Part shown: positions 7,749-15,487 of the stretch, piece after piece
How the letters are laid out: each line of letters opens with the position of its first letter
Numbering within the stretch: the stretch's first letter is position 1
Assembly: GCA_017437905.1 (NCBI GenBank)
Contig: JAFRWY010000067.1
Location: 1 to 61,038 of the forward strand
Direction: 5' to 3'
Length of the DNA stretch: 61,038 nt
From: Eubacterium sp.
Lineage (GTDB): Bacteria > Bacillota > Clostridia > Lachnospirales > Lachnospiraceae
Program-made: the position numbers and the translations under genes
Notes under the pieces: generated by a model
Database searches by the model: none
What the model was told of the DNA's origin: nothing
What the model saw: only the letters and a program-made list of their open reading frames with translations

Positions 7749-9500
7749 TCAGTCTCTCGGCTGGTCGCCGCCGGTCGGAGGGCCTCCGAGACCCACTGCC
7801 TGTACAACGAAGGGTGAGATCAGTACTGCCAGGACGTAGCTGACGCAGATGGAGATCGGAAGGGTCTTCAGCCAGTTTCCGAGCCACATAACGATCATGG
7901 CGGGCTTATTCGGATCTTCAATGTGTCCGTAGGAGGTTGCTACTCCGATAAAGCTGCAGATGGCCGAGATGGTGATGGCGTTGATCACTGCAAACGGAAT
8001 GGAGTTCAGCAATGTGAATTTCATGGAAGGAGGCGTTGCTCCGGCCTTTGCAGCCAGTCCGCGTCCCCATTTTCCCATGGGGATGATGAGAGCCAGGATC
8101 ACACCCACCGTGATGGATTCCAGGATGCTGAGAATATAGGCTACCGGTGCCGGAGGCATATTCTCCAGTGCCTTCGCATCCGCGTTATTTCGTGTGAGGA
8201 AGGCAAACAACACTCCCATGATGGCGGAGATGATGATCGCCATGATAATATTGACAAGTTTCTCCTTTTTCTTCATATCTTTCACCTTTCTAACTACTTC
8301 TCCCCGGTCGTAGTCTAATAATATATGACAGTCGCTGGTCGGAAATGCGGCACATGCATGGATGTATCCGTCTGCTGCATCTGCCATCTTTCTATGATCA
8401 GCGGCCTTTGGGGTATAGACATCACCGGATTTTACACGCATGCGGCAGAATCCGCATTCACCGCTCCGGCAGCGGCTCTCGGCTTTGATCCCCGCACGTT
8501 CCAGTGCCACGAGGATGCTTTCGCCGGCTTTGGCCGGGATCACACGCCGGCCGGTGGCAAGGTCTACCGTCAGCTGGAAGGTCTTTCCGGCAGCGGCCTT
8601 CGGATATTCCGGATCCTCTTCGGGATGATGGTATTCTCCCCGGGCATCGTACCGGATCCGCCGGCCGGGAACAGGAAGCTTCGCCAGCTCCTGTTTCAGG
8701 TAACCATACATGGCGCCCGGTCCGCAGACGAAGACGCTGTAGTCCTCCGGGGCATATCTTTCGATCAGTTCGGCGGAGAGGAAGCCGTGCTCGTAGCCGT
8801 CCTTCTCTTCGTCGGACAGAACGTAGACCACCTTAAATTTCGGACACTCTGCGGCGATGGCATCCAGTTCCTTCCGGAACAGGATCTCCGATTCCTTCCT
8901 GCAGCCGTAAAGCAGGGTGAGAGAGAAGTCCTCCTCCCCGTCACGGATGGCCTGTGCCATGGAATAGAAGGGGGTGATGCCGCTTCCGCCGGCCAGGCCG
9001 ATCACTTCCTTTGCGTCCCGCATGGGTTCGTAGAAGAGATTTCCTTCCGGACCGGATATGGAGATCCGGTCGCCCTTCTTCCAGTTTTCCAGGATATAGT
9101 CGGAGGCAAAACCGTCCTTTACTTTTTTTACCGTTATGGCATAGTCTCCCTTTTTCACATCGGCGGGAGAGGAGCATATGGCATAGGGCCGTGTCAGTAT
9201 GCTGTCACCGATCTTCAGGAATACACTGACGAACTGTCCGGCCATGAAGGGCGCCAGAGGCAGGTTGATGTCGGTCTCCTTCAGACGGTAGCATTTTGCA
9301 TCCGGCAGGTCGATCACATCGTGGATCACCATGGTCTGCTCCGCGGGATGCAGTGTACGGGCGGTGACATTTGTTTCGTAATCATATTTCGGAAGACTTG
9401 CCGGCGCGGCAGAGATCTTCTGCTGGCGGACCTGCAGCTTCTTCTGGCAGGCGTCGCAGGAGATGTCGGCCAGAGCCTTCTTTAAAGCTTCACTGCTCAT
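7749..9500 (-). CDS. FAD/NAD(P) reductase with 2Fe-2S ferredoxin and membrane domain
   Basis: 583 aa from the ATG at 9500, which overlaps the upstream stop (ATGA) and follows GGGAGGTGG; the longer frame to 9908 is spurious. Residues 50-150 form the FAD-binding barrel (RPYAICSS at 104-111) and 165-275 the NAD-binding domain (GLAGGSGITPF). Residues 305-400 are a plant-type ferredoxin with Cys at 344, 349, 352 and 383. From Met409 there is a separate-looking membrane domain of about four hydrophobic segments, similar to DUF2798-type proteins. An AGAAAGGTG precedes Met409, so the membrane part may also be translated alone, or be a once-separate gene now fused. It probably passes electrons from NAD(P)H to the co-transcribed FAD oxidoreductase or a membrane acceptor (inference). 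Confidence 0.85.
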   Translation of the reverse strand: MSSEALKKALADISCDACQKKLQVRQQKISAAPASLPKYDYETNVTARTLHPAEQTMVIHDVIDLPDAKCYRLKETDINLPLAPFMAGQFVSVFLKIGDSILTRPYAICSSPADVKKGDYAITVKKVKDGFASDYILENWKKGDRISISGPEGNLFYEPMRDAKEVIGLAGGSGITPFYSMAQAIRDGEEDFSLTLLYGCRKESEILFRKELDAIAAECPKFKVVYVLSDEEKDGYEHGFLSAELIERYAPEDYSVFVCGPGAMYGYLKQELAKLPVPGRRIRYDARGEYHHPEEDPEYPKAAAGKTFQLTVDLATGRRVIPAKAGESILVALERAGIKAESRCRSGECGFCRMRVKSGDVYTPKAADHRKMADAADGYIHACAAFPTSDCHILLDYDRGEVVRKVKDMKKKEKLVNIIMAIIISAIMGVLFAFLTRNNADAKALENMPPAPVAYILSILESITVGVILALIIPMGKWGRGLAAKAGATPPSMKFTLLNSIPFAVINAITISAICSFIGVATSYGHIEDPNKPAMIVMWLGNWLKTLPISICVSYVLAVLISPFVVQAVGLGGPPTGGDQPRD

Positions 9501-11056
9501 GACTGTCCACCTCCCGACATTACATACCCCATCACCTGGCGGCCGGTCAGGTCGCCGCCGGTCAGGGTGGGGAAGAATCCACTCATGCGGTTTGCATGTG
9601 CACCGGCAAAGAAGAGACCGGGAACCGTCTGCTCGCGCCCACCGGCAAGGGTCCGTGCGGACATACCGTCCCAGTAGGAGGAATGGTAGCCGTACACCGT
9701 ACCCTGGGGAGTCCCCATGTATCTGGCGAAGGTCACCGGTGTTGCGATGGACATCTCTTCGATATGGGAACGGATGTCGATACCCATGACCTCCTCGTAG
9801 CGTTTCAGAAGATCGTCGGCGATACGGCGTTTTATCCTGTTGTATTGCTCCGGTGGTACCTTTTCCCAGAGGTCTGACACATATCCGGTTGTCAGTGCAA
9901 AATGGCACGTTCCCGGCGGTGTGGCATCGGGATTCACCACATTCAGACAGGTAGAAGTGAGGTGAGTCGGAAGACAGTTTCCGGCCAGATCAACATTCTT
10001 TGTCTGTTCAAACAGCTTTTTTGTATCGGTGGAGGGATAGATAAAGACGGTGTAGTCCTTAATTCCCAGTTCCTCTGCGGTGGCATCCAGTCCCAGATAG
10101 AGCACAAAGGCACGGAAGCCGTAGCTGCGGGCATTGGCCTTCTTCAGCTCGAATTCCGGGATGAGACTCTTGTTGTCCAGCATTTTCGTATAGACCACAT
10201 CCGGAAATGCATTGCTGATCACTGCACAACATTCAACCCGGCGCCCGTCGGCGGTTTCCACGCCACAGACGGCACCGTCCTTTGTGAGGATTTTTGAAAC
10301 CTCTGTATTGAACCAGAAGTCGCAACCCTTTCGTCTGGCAGCCTTCTCCAGCTCATTTGCCATCTCGTGAGACCGCATCTTCGGCATGTAGGCTCCGCCT
10401 CGAAAGAAGCTGTTCGCCATCATGATGTACCGGGCGGCGTCCAGGGTCTCCATATCGGAGCCCTGATAGGGCCAGTAGGCACTGATGATGTCGATCGCCT
10501 TCTCAGGCATATTGATGATACGGAAGAATTCGCCGGCTGACAGGGACAGGATCTTCATAAATTCAGCATGCTCTGTCCGAAGGAGCTCCGGATCCGGGTT
10601 GCCCCGGCTCTTGCCAAGATACTCCAGGCCGCGTCCGACTGCGGCTTCGGCGTCGAAAAAAAGATCGATGGATTCTCTGGATCCGGGACAGACACTTTCC
10701 ATGTAATCAGTGAATTCCTTCCGTCCGTGCGGGACGGTGGCATCCAGCGTACGTTCACCGCCGTCCTCGACGATGACACGAAAGGCGTCCGGAATCTCCA
10801 GCCATTCCATCTTGATTCCCAGTTCGTCAAAAAGACGTCCCAGTTGACCCCGCATTTCCCCCTGACCGAAGTCCTGGATCTCATGCAGGGATGCTTCGAA
10901 CTCGAAGCGTCCGCGAACAAAGCTGGCAGCAGCGCCGCCAACCGTGTTGTGACGTTCGATACAAAGACATTTGAGTCCCATCACGGAGGCACGACAGGCG
11001 GCGGTAAGGCCGCTGTTCCCCGCTCCGATGATGACTACATCGTAACGTTCTGACAC
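9497..11056 (-). CDS. FAD-dependent oxidoreductase, phytoene desaturase/retinol saturase type
   Basis: 519 aa from GTG at 11056, chosen because AAAGGAG precedes it with good spacing; an upstream ATG at 11086 lacks one. The N-terminus YDVVIIGAGNSGLTAA is the dinucleotide-binding motif, followed by ERHNTVGGAAASF, the FAD-contact region of CrtI-like enzymes. GLFFAGAHANRMSGFFP near the C-terminus is the closing FAD motif. Its stop overlaps the start of the FNR-ferredoxin gene by 4 bp, so translation is coupled and the FNR protein is the probable redox partner. The substrate (carotenoid, fatty acid or other polyene) cannot be told. Divergent from a TetR regulator, its likely controller. Confidence 0.85.
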   Translation of the reverse strand: MSERYDVVIIGAGNSGLTAACRASVMGLKCLCIERHNTVGGAAASFVRGRFEFEASLHEIQDFGQGEMRGQLGRLFDELGIKMEWLEIPDAFRVIVEDGGERTLDATVPHGRKEFTDYMESVCPGSRESIDLFFDAEAAVGRGLEYLGKSRGNPDPELLRTEHAEFMKILSLSAGEFFRIINMPEKAIDIISAYWPYQGSDMETLDAARYIMMANSFFRGGAYMPKMRSHEMANELEKAARRKGCDFWFNTEVSKILTKDGAVCGVETADGRRVECCAVISNAFPDVVYTKMLDNKSLIPEFELKKANARSYGFRAFVLYLGLDATAEELGIKDYTVFIYPSTDTKKLFEQTKNVDLAGNCLPTHLTSTCLNVVNPDATPPGTCHFALTTGYVSDLWEKVPPEQYNRIKRRIADDLLKRYEEVMGIDIRSHIEEMSIATPVTFARYMGTPQGTVYGYHSSYWDGMSARTLAGGREQTVPGLFFAGAHANRMSGFFPTLTGGDLTGRQVMGYVMSGGGQS

Positions 11057-11116
11057 TTTTCCTTCTCCTTTATTGTTCCAATACATGCGCGTTAAATGCG
11101 CAAAACCCCAAGCCTT

Positions 11117-11146
11117 ATTTTAGCAAATCAGAGAGATTTTCCGCAA
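11117..11146 (-). promoter_or_regulatory. Promoter of the FAD oxidoreductase/FNR operon
   Basis: On the minus strand, TTGCGG (11141-11146), an 18-bp spacer and TAAAAT (11117-11122). An inverted repeat, GCGCGTTAAATGCGC, lies at about 11088-11102 in the leader. Confidence 0.5.
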
Positions 11147-11236
11147 TAGAAACATGGGAAAATCAAGACGAAAAAAATTGTAGAATGTGACGATTGACGG
11201 CATTTCGACGGGGAGAATGAATGCAGAAAATAATGG

Positions 11237-11287
11237 TTGACGAAAGCGACACACGTGTCGTATTATAAAAAGCGACATAAGTGTCGC
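11237..11287 (+). promoter_or_regulatory. tetR promoter with tandem operators
   Basis: TTGACG (11237-11242) and TATTAT (11261-11266) form the promoter. GCGACACACGTGTCGT (11246-11261) lies between -35 and -10. GCGACATAAGTGTCGC (11272-11287) covers the start-site region. Their centres are 26 bp apart. Autorepression by the adjacent TetR protein is inferred. Confidence 0.75.
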
Positions 11288-11309
11288 AAACTGCAAAGGA
11301 GGATACGGG

Positions 11310-11870
11310 ATGGCAGGAAAGGGTGATGAAACAAGGAAAATGATACTGGATGCCGCTACGGAGCTTTTTGCAGAGAAGGGCTTTAAGGATGTGACCATGT
11401 CCGATGTCTGCGAGAGGACCGGTCTCAGCCGGGGCGGACTGTACCGGCATTTTTCTTCCACGTCGGAGATCTTCCGGGAACTCATCTTAGACGAGTATTC
11501 CTTCGATGAACAGATCCGAAGGAAGGAGAGTGCGGTGGTTATCCTGAAGGAAACCCTGAAGTATGTGGAGGAGGCCATCCTGCAGAGGGAAAGGTCTCTC
11601 AGCCTGGCCATCTACGAATACGCGAATACGGGAGAAAATGACAGTGAGTTCACGGCGCTGGAGGCAAGGGCGAAGCAGCGCTGGATGACCCTGATCCGCT
11701 ATGGGATCCGAACCGGAGAGTTCCGTAAGGTGAATCCGGAGGCGGCTGCGGAGATGATCCTGTACTATTATCAGGGACTTCGGATGTGGTCCCGGGTGGT
11801 GGACATCGGAAAGAAGGCGGCGGGGAATTACAGTAAGAACGTGACGGAGCTTTTGACGGGAGGAAAATAA
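11310..11870 (+). CDS. TetR/AcrR-family transcriptional regulator
   Basis: 186 aa. The first ~50 residues are a TetR helix-turn-helix (KMILDAATELFAEKGF, MSDVCERTGLSRGGLYRHF). The remaining residues form a helical ligand domain. The start at 11310 follows AAAGGAGG. Two palindromes built on GCGACA/TGTCGC lie directly upstream and are the natural operators. It is divergent from the FAD oxidoreductase-FNR operon and 1 bp from a GNAT gene, so it probably controls both. The inducer is unknown; a hydrophobic compound or redox-linked substrate is plausible given the targets. Confidence 0.9.
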   Translation: MAGKGDETRKMILDAATELFAEKGFKDVTMSDVCERTGLSRGGLYRHFSSTSEIFRELILDEYSFDEQIRRKESAVVILKETLKYVEEAILQRERSLSLAIYEYANTGENDSEFTALEARAKQRWMTLIRYGIRTGEFRKVNPEAAAEMILYYYQGLRMWSRVVDIGKKAAGNYSKNVTELLTGGK

Positions 11871-11871
11871 A

Positions 11872-12393
11872 ATGGAGATCAGATTGGTCAGACCTGCGGC
11901 AGAGCATAAAGAGGCTGCGTTGGATTTTAAGAAAGAGTTTCTGGAGAACGGGGAACGGATCATCAACGGCGGGGAACTGCTGGATCAGATGGATTCCTAT
12001 GAGGAGTGGCTGGACTCGGTAACCGCAAATATCAGTCCGGAGACGGTGAACCCGGATTGGGTGGTGACGGACACGTATTTCGCAGTGGACGGATCCGGAA
12101 GGATCGTGGGAGTCATCGATTTCAGGCATGAACTGAAGGGATTTCTTACGGACTTCGGAAATACCGGATACAGTGTGCGCCCCTCCGAACGTCGGAAGGG
12201 ATATGCCACTGAGATGCTGGGAATGATCGTGGACAGGGCAAGGGAGACAGGATTTTTGTCCCTGCAGCTTTCCGTGGAGCGTACGAATGACCCCTCCGTG
12301 AAAACTATCCTGCGGAACGGCGGGGTGTATGAGAGAAGCTTCGAGTATGAGGGGGAAGCGGCGGATGTTTACCGGATTCACATCCTCGACTGA
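11872..12393 (+). CDS. GNAT-family N-acetyltransferase
   Basis: 173 aa, starting 1 bp after the TetR stop with GGGAGG in the TetR 3' end as ribosome-binding site, so the two are translationally coupled. The GNAT core is visible: TYFAVDGSGRIVGVIDFR (beta strands), GYSVRPSERRKGYATEM (acetyl-CoA-binding V-RPSERRKGYA motif), and LQLSVERTNDPS followed by ILRNGG. The N-terminal 60 residues resemble the FKKEFLENGE type of uncharacterised clostridial acetyltransferases. The substrate is unknown. Confidence 0.85.
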   Translation: MEIRLVRPAAEHKEAALDFKKEFLENGERIINGGELLDQMDSYEEWLDSVTANISPETVNPDWVVTDTYFAVDGSGRIVGVIDFRHELKGFLTDFGNTGYSVRPSERRKGYATEMLGMIVDRARETGFLSLQLSVERTNDPSVKTILRNGGVYERSFEYEGEAADVYRIHILD

Positions 12394-12531
12394 TCAGCTC
12401 CGGTCCTTACATTTATCAGATATTTATCGTTTTTTAATCAGATGTAAATGACTTCAGCCTATGCATGTGTTATCATGGGACCACATACCTGATATGTGAA
12501 ATATGTGATCAGTAAAGGAGCAGGGGATAGC

Positions 12532-13293
12532 ATGGTAGGCATTTATTTCAGCGGGACCGGAAATTCCAGATATATTCTGGAGTGTTTCTGTAACGAGTAT
12601 GATCCGGCAACGAAAGTATATTCCATCGAGGATGCGCAGACGGCTTCGGCTGTGAAGCAGGCGAAGCTGATCGCATTTTCCTATCCGGTGCAGTACAGCA
12701 CCGTGCCGAAGATCGTACGGGACTATATCAGTGAGCATAAGGAGATCTGGGATGGAAAATATGTTTTTGTCATAGCTACCCAGGGCCTCTTCAGCGGAGA
12801 CGGTGCGGGGATGCTTACACGGGAGCTGGAGAAGTACGGTGCGAAGGTCATCGGCGGTCTGCATGCGAAGATGCCGGACAGCATCGGAGACGTGAAGCTT
12901 CTGAAGCATCCGCTGGAGAAGAATAAGGAAACCATCCGAAGGTCTGAGGAGAAGGCAAGGAAGGCTGCCCGGTTTCTGAAGGAGAGGAAAGCCAGAAAGG
13001 AAGGAATCGGATTTCTTCCCCGTATGGCGGGTCTCTTCGGTCAGCGGTTATACTTCGGACATATGACGAAGGAGTATTCGAAGAATCTGAAGATCGATCC
13101 GGAGAAGTGCGTGGGCTGTGGCGTATGTGCGAAGCTTTGCCCGATGAAGAACATTTCCGTTGAGGAGGGAAAGGCAGTGCCTCATGACAGGTGCGCCATG
13201 TGCTATCGATGCATCAACCGCTGTCCGCAGCGGGCGATCACTCTTCTCGGAAAAGAGGTTGTGGACCAGAGTGTGATCGAAAAGTACATCTGA
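12532..13293 (+). CDS. EFR1-family flavodoxin/ferredoxin protein
   Basis: 253 aa from the ATG at 12532 preceded by AAAGGAG; the frame reaches 12496 without support. The N-terminal ~170 residues are flavodoxin-like, with the FMN phosphate loop FSGTGNSRYI. The C-terminus has two 4Fe-4S ferredoxin motifs: CVGCGVCAKLC with a following Cys-Pro, and CAMCYRCINRC with a following Cys-Pro. Such proteins carry electrons in anaerobes. It stands alone between the GNAT gene and the topoisomerase operon; its partner is not evident. Confidence 0.9.
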   Translation: MVGIYFSGTGNSRYILECFCNEYDPATKVYSIEDAQTASAVKQAKLIAFSYPVQYSTVPKIVRDYISEHKEIWDGKYVFVIATQGLFSGDGAGMLTRELEKYGAKVIGGLHAKMPDSIGDVKLLKHPLEKNKETIRRSEEKARKAARFLKERKARKEGIGFLPRMAGLFGQRLYFGHMTKEYSKNLKIDPEKCVGCGVCAKLCPMKNISVEEGKAVPHDRCAMCYRCINRCPQRAITLLGKEVVDQSVIEKYI

Positions 13294-13403
13294 AGGTCAT
13301 CCCGGGCAAAGCGTATGCCCGATCGTAAGAAGGTGTCGGCCTGCGAGCTGATCCGGGAGTAAAGAAACTCATGCATTTACACGAATATATGTTCGGCACG
13401 TGC

Positions 13404-13433
13404 TTGACATCAAGGAACCCTATATACTATAAT
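13404..13433 (+). promoter_or_regulatory. Promoter of the topoisomerase operon
   Basis: TTGACA (13404-13409), an 18-bp spacer and TATAAT (13428-13433), both perfect consensus hexamers. Expected start about 13440. Confidence 0.85.
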
Positions 13434-13436
13434 GAG

Positions 13437-13470
13437 TTGGCGCTTTCCGGCGGGTCCGGCAAAGCGCCAA
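13437..13470 (+). promoter_or_regulatory. 5'-end hairpin of the topoisomerase transcript
   Basis: TTGGCGCTTT (13437-13446) pairs perfectly with AAAGCGCCAA (13461-13470), with CCGG/CCGG inside and a CGGGT loop. It begins at or near the transcription start and is followed by CCAATTTTATTT. It could stabilise the mRNA or act as an early attenuator. Confidence 0.7.
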
Positions 13471-13497
13471 CCAATTTTATTTAAGGGTAGGTTACCT

Positions 13498-15438
13498 ATG
13501 GCTTATAATGCAGAAAAGATCGAGGTTTTAAAGGGCCTTGAGCCGGTCCGGAAGAGGCCGGGCATGTATATCGGAAATACGGGACGGAGCGGTCTGAATC
13601 ACCTGGTGCAGGAGATCATCGACAACTCCGTGGACGAGCATCTGGCGGGCTTCTGCACGCAGATCGATGTGGTTGTAAATGAGGACGGTTCGGCCACGGT
13701 GTCCGATAACGGACGCGGTGTGCCGGTGGACATGCATCCCACGGAGAAGATGCCGGCGGAGCGTGTGGTATACACCGTGCTTCATGCGGGCGGTAAGTTC
13801 AACTCCTCCACCTATAAGATCAGCGGTGGTCTTCACGGTGTCGGTTCCGCAGTCGTAAATGCGCTGTCGAAGGAACTGATCGTGGATGTCTTCCGTGACG
13901 GATACGTCTATCACGATACCTACGCATACGGCGTTCCCACCACCAAGCTGGTGGACGGCGAGCTGCCGAAGGAGCGGATCTCCGAGTCCTCGGCGAAGAA
14001 TTCCGCCGGAGAGAAGATTCCCGCGAAGCACACGGGAACAACGGTCACCATCCGTCCGGATGAGACCATTTTCGAGACCATCAAGTTCAAATGCTCTGCC
14101 ATCAAGCAGCGTATTAAGGAGACGGCCTATCTGAATCCGGATCTTACCATCACCTTCTGGAACAAGCGGGATGGTGAGGAGAAGGAGATCTTCCATCAGC
14201 CCGGAGGACTTAAGGCCTTCGTGGAGGATATCGCCACGGGCCTCACCCACACATCCCCCATTGTGGAGATCCAGGGGGAGAGGGATGGTATCTGGGCACA
14301 GATCGATTTTGTCATGACCGAGGACGGTGATGAGAACATCATCGGCTTTACCAATAATATCACAAACCCGGAGGGCGGTACCCATGTGACCTCCTGGAAG
14401 TCCGCATTTGCGAAGGTTGTGAATCAGTATGCCCGGAATGATCTGGGTCTGCTGAAGGAGAAGGACAGCAATCTCTCCGGTTCGGATATCCGGAGCGGAA
14501 TGGTGGCCGTGATCTCCGTGCGTCACCCGGATCCCCAGTTCGAGGGACAGACGAAGACCAAGCTTTCAAATACGGACGTGGTGAAGGCTGTGGACGATAT
14601 CGTAAAGGAGCAGCTGACCATCTATTTCGACCGGAATTATGAGGTCTTAAAGGATATCGCAGACCGGGCGGTGGCGCTTTCCAAGAAGCGTGCAAATGAG
14701 AAGAACAAGATCAATCTCAGCAAGTTCTCCTTTGAAGGGAACGGGAAGCTGGTCCGTCAGGAAAGCAACGATGCGGAGAAATGCGAGATCTTTATCGTCG
14801 AGGGTGATTCCGCAGGCGGTTCCGCAAAATCCGCAAGAAACCGGAAATATCAGGCGGTGCTTCCTCTCCGCGGTAAGATCCTGAATGTGGAGAAGGTTCC
14901 GGTCAGCAAGGTGTTGGAGAATGCCGAGATCAAGGCCATGATCAACGCTTTCGGTTGCGGTTTCCTGCAGGGCTACGGCAACGACTTCGATATGTCGAAA
15001 CTGAACTACGGCAAGATCATCATCATGACGGATGCCGATGTGGACGGTGCGCATATCGCCACGCTGCTGCTTACATTTTTCTACCGTTTCTATCCGGATC
15101 TGATCAACGAGGGACATATCTACATCGCGATCCCGCCGCTTTACCGGGTGGGTGACGGAAAGAATATGAAGTATCTCTACTCGGATGCGGAACTGGAGAA
15201 GTACCGCAAGGCCCATCAGAAGAAGTTTACCATCCAGCGTTACAAGGGACTTGGTGAGATGGATGCGGAGCAGCTCTTCGAGACCACCATGGACCCGGAG
15301 AACCGGCTCTTAAAACAGGTGTCCATCGATTCCGTGGCTGAGGCAACCTCCATCACCCATACATTGATGGGGAATGAGGTGGGTCCGCGCCGGGAGTATA
15401 TAGAGAAACACAGTCGGGAAGCGAACGTGGATCTGTAG
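13498..15438 (+). CDS. parE: Type IIA topoisomerase subunit B (topoisomerase IV ParE-like)
   Basis: 646 aa. The GHKL ATPase region shows EIIDNSVDEHLAG, VSDNGRGVPVD and the GGLHGVGSAVVNALS lid. The transducer and TOPRIM region follows with VEGDSAGGSAK and the Mg-binding DADVDGAHI. QRYKGLGEMDAEQL is near the end. Start at 13498 (MAYNAEKIEVL); the open frame runs back into the promoter. The ribosome-binding site AAGGGTAGG is modest. The subunit A gene follows 49 bp later, forming an operon behind a very strong promoter. GyrB and ParE are hard to separate by eye. The lack of dnaA/recF neighbours and the partner's features favour topoisomerase IV, which decatenates chromosomes. Confidence 0.85.
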   Translation: MAYNAEKIEVLKGLEPVRKRPGMYIGNTGRSGLNHLVQEIIDNSVDEHLAGFCTQIDVVVNEDGSATVSDNGRGVPVDMHPTEKMPAERVVYTVLHAGGKFNSSTYKISGGLHGVGSAVVNALSKELIVDVFRDGYVYHDTYAYGVPTTKLVDGELPKERISESSAKNSAGEKIPAKHTGTTVTIRPDETIFETIKFKCSAIKQRIKETAYLNPDLTITFWNKRDGEEKEIFHQPGGLKAFVEDIATGLTHTSPIVEIQGERDGIWAQIDFVMTEDGDENIIGFTNNITNPEGGTHVTSWKSAFAKVVNQYARNDLGLLKEKDSNLSGSDIRSGMVAVISVRHPDPQFEGQTKTKLSNTDVVKAVDDIVKEQLTIYFDRNYEVLKDIADRAVALSKKRANEKNKINLSKFSFEGNGKLVRQESNDAEKCEIFIVEGDSAGGSAKSARNRKYQAVLPLRGKILNVEKVPVSKVLENAEIKAMINAFGCGFLQGYGNDFDMSKLNYGKIIIMTDADVDGAHIATLLLTFFYRFYPDLINEGHIYIAIPPLYRVGDGKNMKYLYSDAELEKYRKAHQKKFTIQRYKGLGEMDAEQLFETTMDPENRLLKQVSIDSVAEATSITHTLMGNEVGPRREYIEKHSREANVDL

Positions 15439-15487
15439 AGTAAATTTCAAATAACGCAGTTGGTTTGCGAAGAAGAGGAATATCAAC

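Noticed and set aside
8325-9485. Long plus-strand ORF (386 codons) opposite the FNR gene
   Set aside because: It is antisense to a protein with clear FAD, NAD and 2Fe-2S motifs, has no ribosome-binding site and no recognisable domain. Long antisense frames are common in GC-rich third-position genes.
13304-13321. GGGCA/TGCCC hairpin after the EFR1 gene as a terminator
   Set aside because: The stem is short and no T-tract follows.
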